Counted from the stretch's first letter, positions 15,131 through 24,168 are shown. The stretch is 54,731 nucleotides of DNA from Fredinandcohnia onubensis (GCF_002734215.1 NZ_NSEB01000003.1:204748-259478), one strand, 5' to 3'. The notes: generated by a model from the sequence alone, not told the origin. Made by a program: numbers and translations.

Positions 15131-17437
15131 ATGGTGGAGGAGAAACATCCTAACTTCGATGAGGAAACAGAACGGTTGGATTTTACGAAAAAGTACATGG
15201 ATATTGTCATTCAGGCATCAGAGTCAACCGAGGAGAACTTTCGTGAAAATTTAAAGGGAGCCCTAGATGGTATTGATTTCAAAGACAGTAGCATGAGTTA
15301 TCTTAATATGTTAACGAATTCAACCTTACTAAGAAGAACGCATGAAGAGGTGCGGAATCTGAAGAGAAACCGCAACAAACCATACTTCGCGAGAATTAAC
15401 TTTAATCGGGAAGAAACGGGAAAAGAGGAGGTCCTCTACTTCGGGAAGGTCTCTCTCTTTGATAAGGAAACCCAACAGCCAATTATTGTGGATTGGCGTT
15501 CACCTGTTGCTAACCTCTATTATGACGGCCGCCTCGGGGATGTCTCGTATGAGGCAGAGGGGGAGGAGTTTAAAGGGTACTTGGCGTTAAAGCGCCAGTA
15601 TATCATTGAGGATGGGGAGCTCGCAGAAATTCGGGATGTAGATTTAACAACTACCGATGAGCTTCTGCAAAAGTCATTGTCTGAAAGTGCAAGTAACCGC
15701 TTAACTGATATTGTCTCAACTATTCAGGAGGAGCAAAACAGTATCATTCGGGCGGATTTGAATAAACCAATCATTGTCCAAGGAGCCGCAGGAAGTGGAA
15801 AAACAACAATTGCCCTACACCGCATCTCTTATTTTATTTACACCTATGCAGAGTATTTTTCTCCTGACCAGCTGATGATTCTGGCACCGAACCGCCTTTT
15901 TATCGATTATATTTCTGAGGTGCTTCCAGAATTAGGTGTTGATCACATCCAGCAGACGACGTTTGTTGATTTTGTGAAAAAATGCCTTGGAAAACCGATT
16001 AAGCTCACGAAAGCAGATGCAAAGCTACTCGGATTCATCCATGATGAATATAACAATCCAGAAATGATTAAATGGATCTCAGCATTTAAAGGTTCTCTTG
16101 AGTACCGGGATATGCTGGAGCATTATGTGGAGGATATTTTAAGCTCCTTGCTACCAAAAGAGGACTTCTTTGTATCAAAGTTTCGGCTATATAAGGCGAG
16201 AGATATTCATCATTTAATGACCTATGAATATCGCTATCTTCCATATTATAAGCGGATTGAAAAAGTGAAAAAGGTGCTTCAAAACACGGTCCGGTTGGAA
16301 AAGAAAAAAATGCTTCATAAAGTGACAAAGTTTTATGATGAGAAACTTGATAACGTGTTGTTCAAAACACAAATCGACCCGGAAAAACGCCGTCGTTATG
16401 TGACAAAAGCGCTGGATAAAAAAGCGGAGCTTATTGAAGAAATCACAAAGCAATCCCGCACGGCAGTTAATACCTATATTAAAAAGCTTCCACATCACGA
16501 TGTATTCTACTATTTTCAAAGGTTTGTGACCGAATTATTTCCAACCTATGCGTCAGGGATTCTGACCGATGAGCAAATACAATTCTTTATGGACTATCAA
16601 AAACAACTAAAAAAATCATATGAGATAGAGGATTTAGCTGGACTTTTGTATTTGAAGGCAAAGCTTTATGGGGTGAAAAAAGAGCTGAAGGCCCGCAATG
16701 TTGTCATTGATGAGGCACAAGATTATAGCTATTTTCAATTAGCCGCATTAAAAACAGCACTTGAAACAGACATGTTTACGATTGTAGGGGATTTAGCCCA
16801 AGGAATTCACTCTTACCGGGGCATTAACAATTGGGCAACAGTTAGGGATAACATCTTTCCGAGGGCAACCTATAAGACCCTACAAAAAAGCTACCGGACC
16901 ACCATTGAAATTATGAATGCAGCAAACCAATTACTTGATCTACTGCATCTAAATCTACCTATGGTTGAGCCAGTTGTCCGCCACGGAGATAAGCCTGTTT
17001 TTCATCAAATTAGTGGGTCTGAGAAGGAAACCGTTCTCGCCATAACTGAGGTAATTAACACTCTTTATGATGATAATATGAAAACAGTCGCGATTATCGG
17101 CAAGACCAATAAAGAGTGCCAAAAACTAGCGAAAGCCTTTAATAAATATAGTGATCTTCCCGTGCAGCTTTTAAAAGAAAATGAGGAAATTAATAAGCAA
17201 GAGGTCGTCATTGTCAGTTCGAATCTGTCAAAAGGCTTGGAATTTGACGCGGTGTTGATTTATTCGAACGAGGAAGTATTCGATAATAATGAAATAGATA
17301 TTAAGCTTCTTTATGTATCCATGACTCGTCCATTGCACCGGCTGCACTTTTTCGGAACGGATCTTACGAATTTTTTGCTGGATAAAGTGGATGATGAGTT
17401 ATATCAAATAGAAGATAAAAAGGAGCTTGGCAACTAG
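15131..17437 (+). CDS. helD: UvrD/Rep-like helicase HelD (RNA polymerase recycling factor)
   Basis: A 768-residue superfamily 1 ATPase. The N-terminus (HPNFDEETERLDFTKKYMD...) is the coiled-coil arm of HelD. A conserved VDWRSPVANLYYDG segment precedes the Walker A motif GAAGSGKTT at 218-226. Walker B is VIDEAQDYSYFQ, motif III is GDLAQGIHSYRG, and the C-terminus has SSNLSKGLEFDAVLIYS and LLYVSMTRPLHRL. HelD binds core RNA polymerase and uses ATP to clear stalled complexes. I place the start at the ATG at 15131 behind TGGAGGTGG; the reading frame extends to 14939 but that part overlaps the promoter. The gene is monocistronic. Confidence 0.92.
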   Translation: MVEEKHPNFDEETERLDFTKKYMDIVIQASESTEENFRENLKGALDGIDFKDSSMSYLNMLTNSTLLRRTHEEVRNLKRNRNKPYFARINFNREETGKEEVLYFGKVSLFDKETQQPIIVDWRSPVANLYYDGRLGDVSYEAEGEEFKGYLALKRQYIIEDGELAEIRDVDLTTTDELLQKSLSESASNRLTDIVSTIQEEQNSIIRADLNKPIIVQGAAGSGKTTIALHRISYFIYTYAEYFSPDQLMILAPNRLFIDYISEVLPELGVDHIQQTTFVDFVKKCLGKPIKLTKADAKLLGFIHDEYNNPEMIKWISAFKGSLEYRDMLEHYVEDILSSLLPKEDFFVSKFRLYKARDIHHLMTYEYRYLPYYKRIEKVKKVLQNTVRLEKKKMLHKVTKFYDEKLDNVLFKTQIDPEKRRRYVTKALDKKAELIEEITKQSRTAVNTYIKKLPHHDVFYYFQRFVTELFPTYASGILTDEQIQFFMDYQKQLKKSYEIEDLAGLLYLKAKLYGVKKELKARNVVIDEAQDYSYFQLAALKTALETDMFTIVGDLAQGIHSYRGINNWATVRDNIFPRATYKTLQKSYRTTIEIMNAANQLLDLLHLNLPMVEPVVRHGDKPVFHQISGSEKETVLAITEVINTLYDDNMKTVAIIGKTNKECQKLAKAFNKYSDLPVQLLKENEEINKQEVVIVSSNLSKGLEFDAVLIYSNEEVFDNNEIDIKLLYVSMTRPLHRLHFFGTDLTNFLLDKVDDELYQIEDKKELGN

Positions 17438-17480
17438 GCTCCAAGTCAATGCCCCACTTCATCAGAAGAGGGGCATTACA

Positions 17481-17612
17481 TTAGCTACAACAAGATTGCT
17501 GTTTATCACAGCATTCAGCTACATCTTTTTCATCCTTAACTTCTTCGATGGTAATGGAGCAGCAGTCTTCCTTGGAAAAACCTCTAAATTTGCTAATAAA
17601 ACCTTTAAACAT
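17481..17612 (-). CDS. 43-aa peptide with three Cys-Cys pairs
   Basis: On the minus strand an AGGAGGAG precedes an ATG opening 43 codons. The peptide starts with a basic, aromatic segment (MFKGFISKFRGFSKED) and carries three CC pairs (residues 17-18, 34-35 and 41-42), ending in QQSCCS. It lies 56 bases downstream of the ArsP-like permease gene, whose MarR regulator is also Cys-rich, so it probably belongs to the same metal- or metalloid-response operon and may bind the metal. I know no family for it. The strong ribosome site and shared cysteine theme support it as a gene. Confidence 0.68.
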   Translation of the reverse strand: MFKGFISKFRGFSKEDCCSITIEEVKDEKDVAECCDKQQSCCS

Positions 17613-17668
17613 AATAATCTCCTCCTAATCGAAACATATTTATATCAATCTTTTAAAAGATTAATACC

Positions 17669-18535
17669 TTACATAAAGTAGAACAAGGTACCTGACAAAG
17701 TAGACATTGTAAAAACCGATAGTAAAAAGGCAACAACTAATCGTTTATGAAAAATGGAATTTAATAAAGCAACTTCTGGTAAACTGGCACCTGTTGAACT
17801 GATCATAATAGCCATCACAGGACCTAGAGCCATTCCTTTTGCAACCATAATTTGAGCGATTGGAATCATGGTGGATAGCCTTATATAGAGGGGAATCCCA
17901 ATAATCGCTGCCACAGGTATTAACCACCATTCATTTCCACCAAAATACGTAGTAATAAAACCAGTCGGAACTGCACCGTGAATGAAAGATCCAATTAAAG
18001 CGCCGACAATGAGGTAGGGGTAGACAGTTTTCATAAGGGATAACGTCTCTGCCCAAGCCTTTTTCATATTGAATTTTGTGACTCCTTCGTTTAAGCCTTT
18101 GACGATAACGTTTTTAACAGCACGTTCGAATCCAAGTGCTTCAAGTGTAAATCCGATAATAATCGAAAAAACAGTCGTAAGAACTGTATATAAGACAGCG
18201 ACTTTCCAACCTAAAAGTGCACCCATTAAAGTAAGTATGGTTGGATCAAGAACAGGCGATGCGAATAGGAACACCATGACAAAACCGAATCTCATCTTTT
18301 TCTGAAGCATTCCAACAACTATAGGGATGGTCGAACAGGAACAAAATGGTGTTATGAATGCTAATAAGATAGCGACAGTTGCTCCGACCACTCTATTAGA
18401 ATGAACTAAATACTTCTCAAGTTTCTCGTATGGAATTAATCCCTGAAGCATGCTTATGACTAAAGAGATAAGAAAAAATAGCACGGTTAATTCAAGCGCA
18501 ATTGATAAAAAGTCAAAAAATACGTCTTTCCACAT
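17669..18535 (-). CDS. Permease of the ArsP/SO_0444 (UPF0718) type
   Basis: A 288-residue membrane protein with about eight TM helices and the family hallmark TPFCSCSTIPIVVGML in an early helix, then FLFASPVLDPTILTLM, and a second related half with MIPIAQIMVAKGMALGPVMAIMISSTGASLPE. Proteins of this family move metals or organoarsenicals outward, using the CxC-type cysteines. The ATG at 18535 follows AAAGGAGTG; a longer frame to 18580 lacks this spacing. It lies 56 bases after a Cys-rich MarR gene and before a CC-peptide gene. The substrate cannot be told from sequence. Confidence 0.8.
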   Translation of the reverse strand: MWKDVFFDFLSIALELTVLFFLISLVISMLQGLIPYEKLEKYLVHSNRVVGATVAILLAFITPFCSCSTIPIVVGMLQKKMRFGFVMVFLFASPVLDPTILTLMGALLGWKVAVLYTVLTTVFSIIIGFTLEALGFERAVKNVIVKGLNEGVTKFNMKKAWAETLSLMKTVYPYLIVGALIGSFIHGAVPTGFITTYFGGNEWWLIPVAAIIGIPLYIRLSTMIPIAQIMVAKGMALGPVMAIMISSTGASLPEVALLNSIFHKRLVVAFLLSVFTMSTLSGTLFYFM

Positions 18536-18555
18536 TGTATTCACTCCTTTAATAT

Positions 18556-18568
18556 TTGCAAAATGCAA
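18556..18568. promoter_or_regulatory. TTGC-N5-GCAA palindrome before the permease
   Basis: TTGCAAAATGCAA matches the TTGC-N5-GCAA element found upstream of the MarR gene at 19083-19095; on the minus strand both are followed by ATA. It is a candidate second operator of the same regulator inside the operon. Confidence 0.5.
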
Positions 18569-18591
18569 GTATTGTTTCAAATAGTGTCCTC

Positions 18592-19047
18592 CTATTTAGG
18601 AGGACAACAATAGCTTTCTGATTTCTTCATTGCATCATTTAATAATTTTACAGATCTTATCACCGACTCTCGTTCATATTCGCTTAGGTGAGATAGGATT
18701 TGACTTAGATAATGATTCATTTCTTGATCGATATTAATCTCCATTGTTTCACCTTTTTCTGTAAGGGAAAGAATGTTGACTCTGTTATCATTTGGATGAG
18801 GCGTTTTCTTAACGATTTCTCTGTCTACTAGTGTTTTTATTTGTCGGCTAAATGTTGTTATATCAATACCTAAAGCCCCAGCAACTTCTTGCATGGAAGG
18901 GTTATTCTGTCTTTTTATTTCGTATAAAATATGACTTTGTAAAAGGCTAATTTCTTCTCCACAGCAGTTTTCACAGCACTGTTCATTTAGGAAACCAAAT
19001 CGTCTTACAACCATTTGAAATAAGCTTCTCAAGTTATTATTTTCCAT
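18592..19047 (-). CDS. Cys-rich MarR family regulator
   Basis: A 151-residue MarR-type winged-helix protein. The core is LLQSHILYEIKRQNNPSMQEVAGALGIDITTFSRQIKTLVDREIVKKTPHPNDNRVNILSLTEKG. Unusually, it carries CCENCC near residues 21-26 and a CC pair near the C-terminus (SYCCPPK), suggesting thiol-based sensing of a metal, metalloid or electrophile. The start ATG at 19047 follows AGAGGTGA; a longer frame to 19095 has no ribosome site. It is the first gene of an operon with a permease and a CC peptide. Repression of its own operon is inferred from two matching palindromes. Confidence 0.82.
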   Translation of the reverse strand: MENNNLRSLFQMVVRRFGFLNEQCCENCCGEEISLLQSHILYEIKRQNNPSMQEVAGALGIDITTFSRQIKTLVDREIVKKTPHPNDNRVNILSLTEKGETMEINIDQEMNHYLSQILSHLSEYERESVIRSVKLLNDAMKKSESYCCPPK

Positions 19048-19082
19048 TATTTTCACCTCTGATTTATTTATACGATAAATAT

Positions 19083-19128
19083 TTGCGGTTTGCAACTATT
19101 TTTATTATCATTTTGCAACTATTTTTAT
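19083..19128. promoter_or_regulatory. MarR operator region: TTGC-N5-GCAA palindrome plus a 17-bp direct repeat
   Basis: TTGCGGTTTGCAA (19083-19095) is a palindrome upstream of the MarR start. The 17-mer TTTGCAACTATTTTTAT occurs at 19089-19105 and again at 19112-19128, 23 bases apart. The layout suits cooperative binding of a dimeric regulator. Confidence 0.55.
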
Positions 19129-19229
19129 GGGAACCAGGGGGGGAACCAGGGGGACGGTTCCCCTGGTTCCCGTGGATGTAATTTAAAAATAGTGTCCATT
19201 GAGGACCAATAGAACCGTCCCTATGGTTC
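19129..19229. repeat. REP-like hairpin repeat copy A (GGGACGGTTC / GAACCGTCCC)
   Basis: It contains GGGACGGTTC at 19151-19160 and GAACCGTCCC at 19212-19221 around a 51-base spacer, with extra GGGAACCAGG / CCTGGTTCCC arms. It lies just 3' of yfmM; copy B lies just 5' of it in the same orientation. Confidence 0.8.
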
Positions 19230-19242
19230 ATAACATGTAATC

Positions 19243-20799
19243 CTAGAAAACTTTTGTTGTCCAAGATTCAACATTCCATACGTCTGTCACAACGTCATGA
19301 TAAAATTCAGGTTCGTGGCAAATGAGGAGCATGCTTCCTTTATATTCTTTAAGGGCACGCTTTAGTTCATCTTTTGCGTCAACATCAAGATGGTTTGTCG
19401 GCTCGTCAAGAAGAAGGATGTTTGTATCTCGATTAATTAATTTACAGAGACGTACTTTTGCTTTTTCCCCACCGCTTAATACTTCAACTTTGCTCTCGAT
19501 ATGCTTTGTCGTCAAGCCACATTTTGCAAGTGCTGCACGAACTTCATACTGGTTGAAGGAAGGGAATTCACTCCAAATTTCTTCAATACAAGTATTATAG
19601 TTAGCTTCTTTAATTTCTTGTTCAAAATAGCCGATCTCTTGGTTCTCACCTAGCTCGACAGAACCAGATAGTGGTTTATTCATACCAAGGATGCTTCGTA
19701 ATAGAGTGGTTTTTCCAATCCCGTTTGCCCCAACTAACGCAATCTTTTGACCTCTTTCCATGCGAAGATTAAGCGGTTTTGAAAGTGGATCATCATACCC
19801 AATCACAAGGTCCTTCGTTTCAAAAATAAGCTTACTTGACGTTTTACCTGTTCTAAAATTGAACTCTGGCTTCGGCTTTTCCTTTGCGAGCTCAATGACT
19901 TCCATCTTATCGAGTTTCTTTTGGCGAGACATTGCCATATTTCGTGTGGAAACACGGGCTTTGTTTCGAGCAACAAAGTCTTTAAGCTCAGAAATCTCTT
20001 GCTGTTGCTTTTTATAAGCTGACTCGAGCTGTTGTTTTTTCACTTCATAGACCTTCTGGAAGTTATCATAATCCCCAACATAGCGGTTAAGCTCTTGATT
20101 TTCCATATGATAAATCAGGTTGATTACACTATTTAAAAATGGAATATCATGCGAAATCAGGATAAATGCATTTTCATATTCTTGAAGATAACGTCTAAGC
20201 CAGATAATGTGCTGCTCATCCAAATAGTTGGTAGGCTCATCGAGTAATAGAATATCTGGCTTTTCAAGTAAAAGCTTCGCAAGCAATACCTTTGTACGCT
20301 GACCACCACTTAAATCTTGAACATCACGCTCAAGACCGATATCCTCTAAGCCCAGTCCACGGGCAATTTCGTCTACCTTCGCATCAATAACATAGAAGTC
20401 ATTGTTTGTAAGGGTATCCTGGATAGTTCCAACGTCCTCAAGCATTTTTTCAAGTTCTTCAGGAGTTGCGTCACCCATTTTTCCGTATATTTCATTCATT
20501 TCCGCTTCCATATCAAATAGATATTTAAAGGCATTATTTAATACATCGCGGATGGTCATTCCTTTTTCAAGCACCGTATGCTGGTCAAGGTATCCAACGC
20601 GAACGTTTTTTGACCATTCAATTTTCCCTGCATCAGGCTCAATCTTGCCAGTGATGATATTCATAAATGTTGATTTACCTTCACCATTTGCTCCAATCAA
20701 CCCGATGTGTTCACCTTTTAAAAGACGAAATGAAACATCATTAAAGATTGCACGATCACCAAAACCATGGCTCACATTTGAAACTGTTAAAATACTCAT
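19243..20799 (-). CDS. yfmM: ABC-F family ATPase YfmM
   Basis: A 518-residue soluble protein with two ABC domains and no membrane segment. The first domain has Walker A GANGEGKST, signature LSGGQRTKVLLAKLLLEKPDILLLDEPTNYLDEQ; the second has GANGIGKTT, LSGGEKAKVRLCKL and LLLDEPTNHLD. Between them lies the ABC-F linker, a charged helical hairpin with KKQQQEISELKDFVARNKARVSTRNMAMSRQKKLDKM. ABC-F proteins act in the ribosomal E site to relieve stalling or antibiotic block. Length and sequence match my memory of B. subtilis YfmM. The gene is bracketed by two REP-like repeats. Confidence 0.88.
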   Translation of the reverse strand: MSILTVSNVSHGFGDRAIFNDVSFRLLKGEHIGLIGANGEGKSTFMNIITGKIEPDAGKIEWSKNVRVGYLDQHTVLEKGMTIRDVLNNAFKYLFDMEAEMNEIYGKMGDATPEELEKMLEDVGTIQDTLTNNDFYVIDAKVDEIARGLGLEDIGLERDVQDLSGGQRTKVLLAKLLLEKPDILLLDEPTNYLDEQHIIWLRRYLQEYENAFILISHDIPFLNSVINLIYHMENQELNRYVGDYDNFQKVYEVKKQQLESAYKKQQQEISELKDFVARNKARVSTRNMAMSRQKKLDKMEVIELAKEKPKPEFNFRTGKTSSKLIFETKDLVIGYDDPLSKPLNLRMERGQKIALVGANGIGKTTLLRSILGMNKPLSGSVELGENQEIGYFEQEIKEANYNTCIEEIWSEFPSFNQYEVRAALAKCGLTTKHIESKVEVLSGGEKAKVRLCKLINRDTNILLLDEPTNHLDVDAKDELKRALKEYKGSMLLICHEPEFYHDVVTDVWNVESWTTKVF

Positions 20800-20817
20800 C
20801 TATTTACACCTTTTTCT

Positions 20818-20900
20818 AGGGACCAGGGGGACGGTTCCACTGATCCCGTGTTTTCAAAAAATTAAAACAAATAGGGACCAGTAGAACCGTCCCTATGGTT
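20818..20900. repeat. REP-like hairpin repeat copy B
   Basis: It contains GGGACGGTTC at 20828-20837 and GAACCGTCCC at 20884-20893, with a 46-base spacer. The right arm continues as TATGGTT, as in copy A. It is located 20 bases upstream of the yfmM start. Confidence 0.8.
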
Positions 20901-21046
20901 TACATATACCGATTATAAACGAGAAATTAAGCGGTTGGAAAGGGTACTTTATTAGAAGTACAGTAAAAATTTTCTTTTCGTTAAATAATTTATGGACTTG
21001 TCTCATATCTATTTAGTACTGAATAAAATAAATAAGGGGCTACAGG

Positions 21047-22375
21047 ATGAATACATTCTTTAAAGGAACATTGTTACTGATTATCGCAGCATTTATTGGT
21101 GAATGTGTGGAGTTCTTAATCAATCTCGTTCTGGCTAAAGAGCTCGGTGGGCATGGAATGGGATTATATATGACCATTTTGCCTTCAATCTTTCTAGTTG
21201 TCATTTTGGCAAGTTTGGAGCTACCTATTTCCATTTCTAAATTTGTTGCCGAAAAAGAGGACAGGTATCACAAGAGTATGCTAAAGCATGCCACCGTTTT
21301 AACAACGGTATTTACAGCGATTATTATTTCGCTCGCATTTGTAATTCTACCAGTTATCCCTGTTTTCGATGATTACCATCCATTTGTTAGATGGCTCGTC
21401 ATCTTGTTTATTCCCATCGTTTCGTTTCTATCAATTGCCAGGGGCTATTTTATGGGCATACAATCGATGGGGCGAATTGCATTTGCGAATTTCCTTCGTA
21501 AAGCAGTCCAGTTAATCTTATTAGTGTTTATTTATCAATTGCTTGAATTTGAGATTCATACTTCAATCCTTATCGCCTTATGTACACTTGTTGCAAGTGA
21601 TTTAATCGTATTTGGTTATTTAGGATATGAATATCTCATCCATTATCGTAGATTAGGCCATCGGCCGACATCATCATTAAGTGGAAAAGCTGTACGCAAA
21701 AACCTGCTAGCTGTTTCCTTACCGACAACCGGAATGCGAATTTTTCATGCGATTTCACATGCGGTTCAACCATTTTTAATTAAAGCAGCTCTTTTAAAAG
21801 CAGGCATGCCCGCAGCGGTCGCAACGGAGCATTTTGGTTTGATGACTGGAGTCGCATTAACAATAGGCTTTTTCCCAGCTTTTATCGCTCATTCATTGCT
21901 GATCGTGTTAATTCCAACCGTATCAGAAGCCTACTCAAAGAGAGATATGTCAATGTTGCAAAACCTTCTCAAACAGGTAATGAGATTGACCTTCCTATAC
22001 GGGGTTCCAGCCTGTGTGATTTTTTACTATTTCGCTGAGCCACTTACACATATATTCTTTGAATCATCTTCAGCCACTGTGTATTTGCAAATGTTATGGC
22101 CATACTTCTTATTCCATTTCTTCTTAATCCCGATGCAAGCCTATTTAATCGGGTTAGGGTTGGTAAAGGATGCATTTATCCATAATGTTTGGTCAACTGT
22201 CGTATCCTTTGGGATTATGTTTGCCTTAGGATCCCTTCAAACTTTGCAAATGGAGGGAATTATCATTGGTATGAATATGGGTGCTGTTTTACTTGCACTT
22301 CTGCATTACGTAACAATCTGCAGGAAAATTGGTGTCTCCATATTTTCAATCAAGTTTTTACACACGGCAACATAG
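21047..22375 (+). CDS. ykvU: SpoVB-like polysaccharide flippase (MOP superfamily, YkvU-like)
   Basis: A 442-residue protein with about 12-14 TM helices from the first residue (FFKGTLLLIIAAFIGECVEFLINLVLAKELGGHGMGLYM...). The features ELPISISKFVAEKE, RGYFMGIQSM and LLIVLIPTVSEAYSKRD are typical of the SpoVB/MurJ-related branch of MOP lipid-linked oligosaccharide flippases in sporulating Firmicutes. At this length it is closer to YkvU than to SpoVB (about 520 aa); the choice between paralogues is uncertain. The ATG follows AGGGGCTACAGG. It is transcribed alone. Confidence 0.78.
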   Translation: MNTFFKGTLLLIIAAFIGECVEFLINLVLAKELGGHGMGLYMTILPSIFLVVILASLELPISISKFVAEKEDRYHKSMLKHATVLTTVFTAIIISLAFVILPVIPVFDDYHPFVRWLVILFIPIVSFLSIARGYFMGIQSMGRIAFANFLRKAVQLILLVFIYQLLEFEIHTSILIALCTLVASDLIVFGYLGYEYLIHYRRLGHRPTSSLSGKAVRKNLLAVSLPTTGMRIFHAISHAVQPFLIKAALLKAGMPAAVATEHFGLMTGVALTIGFFPAFIAHSLLIVLIPTVSEAYSKRDMSMLQNLLKQVMRLTFLYGVPACVIFYYFAEPLTHIFFESSSATVYLQMLWPYFLFHFFLIPMQAYLIGLGLVKDAFIHNVWSTVVSFGIMFALGSLQTLQMEGIIIGMNMGAVLLALLHYVTICRKIGVSIFSIKFLHTAT

Positions 22376-22540
22376 TTCATTTTGTTTGTCTTTATAGTAA
22401 CTTCGTGATACAATGAGCAAGATTAATGTCTAGCAGTCATTAGTCTCAATATTTGCAACTAATAAAGTAGTATTTATTAAAATATTAAAATTCATTTTTC
22501 AAAAAGATTGGTAAATGGTAGAATACGAATAAGTCTAACC

Positions 22541-22584
22541 ATGGCCTAACTTCTATTTTGTGTAGAGGTTAGGCCATTTTTTAT
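22541..22584 (+). terminator. Terminator hairpin in the leader of the first mpsC-like gene
   Basis: TGGCCTAACTTCTA pairs with TAGAGGTTAGGCCA and is followed by TTTTTTA. It lies only 26 bases before the next start, downstream of a possible promoter with TAGAAT at 22519-22524. It could be a leftover terminator or an attenuator; the same stem recurs at 24169. Confidence 0.65.
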
Positions 22585-22610
22585 TGCGTTTTAGGAGGAT
22601 AATAGATCGC

Positions 22611-23300
22611 ATGTCGAGGAGTTACATTACAAAACAGGAAGAATTAACACAAATCAGCAGCTATGTGAGTAAACAAATAAAATCAAAATTCGGAAAAGGT
22701 CCAGAAACTTGCTTTACGTCGATTTCTGAACAATACATTGTGGTACACATAAAAAAGTTTATGACAAAAATTGAATATGAACTCGTTGTAAAAGAGGATA
22801 TTGAAACCGCCGAGAGAATACGAAAAAATATAACGGAAGACCTTTTTGAGCCTATTCAGGATACGTTAGAGGAGGTATTGTGTGTAAGGATCAACCATTT
22901 ATATCAAGACTGGAACTTCCAAAAAAACACGGGTGTGCTTCTGGCGGAAGTGGTTCAGGAAGAGAGGAAATCAACGGAAAATTCGCTTGAATTTATGATG
23001 CTACGAAACGAGATTAGCAGACAAAGCGAATTTTATCAATATCAGCCAAAAGAGCTTGATATGACGAAAATTGGTTCAGCAGTTTATATCATTAGATGTG
23101 CAGGCTATTTACTGCCAATTGAAAGGTTGTTAATTGAAAAAGGTATGCACATTCTATCAGAAAGAGAAGATAGAGTTCGCAAAAATTACAATGCGAATAT
23201 AAAGAGATTCAACAAAATTACAAACAAAGAAATAGATGATATCTTTATGATTTGGAATTATGACAAAGATGTAAGCTATAAGGTTTTTTATTGTAAGTAA
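22611..23300 (+). CDS. MpsC/DUF2294-like protein, first copy
   Basis: A 229-residue soluble protein. The first half (ISSYVSKQIKSKFGKGPETCFTSISEQYIVVHIKKFM...LYQDWNFQKNTGVLLAEV) fits DUF2294, the domain of MpsC in the Na+/bicarbonate-linked Mps system. The second half (GSAVYIIRCAGYLLPIERLLIEKG...IDDIFMIWNYDKDVSYKVFY) looks like a diverged repeat of the same fold, ending in a similar D/N-W-N/D-F/Y strand. The ATG at 22611 follows TTAGGAGG; the frame extends upstream to 22584 without better signals. The next gene is a paralogue and a PAS kinase follows. No mpsA or mpsB is present, so a sensory or regulatory role beside the kinase is as likely. Confidence 0.72.
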   Translation: MSRSYITKQEELTQISSYVSKQIKSKFGKGPETCFTSISEQYIVVHIKKFMTKIEYELVVKEDIETAERIRKNITEDLFEPIQDTLEEVLCVRINHLYQDWNFQKNTGVLLAEVVQEERKSTENSLEFMMLRNEISRQSEFYQYQPKELDMTKIGSAVYIIRCAGYLLPIERLLIEKGMHILSEREDRVRKNYNANIKRFNKITNKEIDDIFMIWNYDKDVSYKVFYCK

Positions 23301-23441
23301 TGATTTCCTAATAATTCCTACCAAAATTGACAAACTAAGTAGTGTACATGGAAATGAAAGGGAAACAATGCTACAATAATAAAGGCTGATGAATAGAAGG
23401 TCATTGGTTATTGTAGTGAATTCCCTAAAGGTGGGAATCAC

Positions 23442-24122
23442 ATGGATTTACAGGGAAAATTAAAATACATAAGTAGTTACACAAGCAAGCTTCTCCGAAA
23501 TAAATTTGGACGGGGACCTGAGTCCTGTTTTGCGGTTACGGCTAATCATTTTTTAGTTTTGCAAATCCGTGGTTTCATATCTCCAATGGAAGAGGTTCTT
23601 TTACAGGAGAATCAGCGTATTCAAGTGGATCATGCAAGGGATGTTGTAATCAAAAGTATTTTAGCAGAATTAAAAGGTGTATTTCAGGTAACCCTTGAAA
23701 CGGAAGTAAAAACATTTTTTCATGATTGGAACTTTCCGAATAACACGGGTGTTATTATCGCAGAATTAGAAAGTCCGTTAAATCAAATGGAAAAGGATAA
23801 AGCAATTGATTTTGCACTTCTTGAATCCGAAATCGATAGGATTAGTAAACTAGTCCAAAAGATACCTGAGAAAACATCTAGTTTTCAAATTTCCCCAAGG
23901 ATTTTTATTGTGAAACGAGATGGAATCTTGGTACCCATTGAAAAGGCGTTATTAAAAAGAGGCTTTGAGAAGGAACTTCTTTTTACAAAGGACAATCTTG
24001 AAAAAAGCTATCTACATCGACATGGAAAGTATGAACAAATATTTTCGCAGCCAGTCGCTGATATATTTGTTGATTGGGACTTTAAAGAAGACAACAGTTT
24101 AATCTGTTTTATATTGAAATAA
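23442..24122 (+). CDS. MpsC/DUF2294-like protein, second copy
   Basis: A 226-residue paralogue of the preceding protein, sharing ISSYxSK...KFGxGPExCF, an xxDWNFxxNTGVxxAE strand in the first half and DIFVDWDFKEDNSLICFI at the C-terminus. The two halves again look duplicated, so each protein probably has two DUF2294-like folds. The ATG follows AAAGGTGGG. A terminator lies between this gene and the histidine kinase at 24241. Function unknown. The genomic pairing with a PAS-type kinase suggests a shared signalling task, which is inference. Confidence 0.72.
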   Translation: MDLQGKLKYISSYTSKLLRNKFGRGPESCFAVTANHFLVLQIRGFISPMEEVLLQENQRIQVDHARDVVIKSILAELKGVFQVTLETEVKTFFHDWNFPNNTGVIIAELESPLNQMEKDKAIDFALLESEIDRISKLVQKIPEKTSSFQISPRIFIVKRDGILVPIEKALLKRGFEKELLFTKDNLEKSYLHRHGKYEQIFSQPVADIFVDWDFKEDNSLICFILK

Positions 24123-24168
24123 AAAATGGTAAATGCGAGGATGTCTTATTTGGACAAGCCTTCGTCAT

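Noticed and set aside
17427-17681. Plus-strand 84-aa frame after HelD
   Set aside because: It is antisense to the 43-aa CC peptide, which has the better ribosome site and composition.
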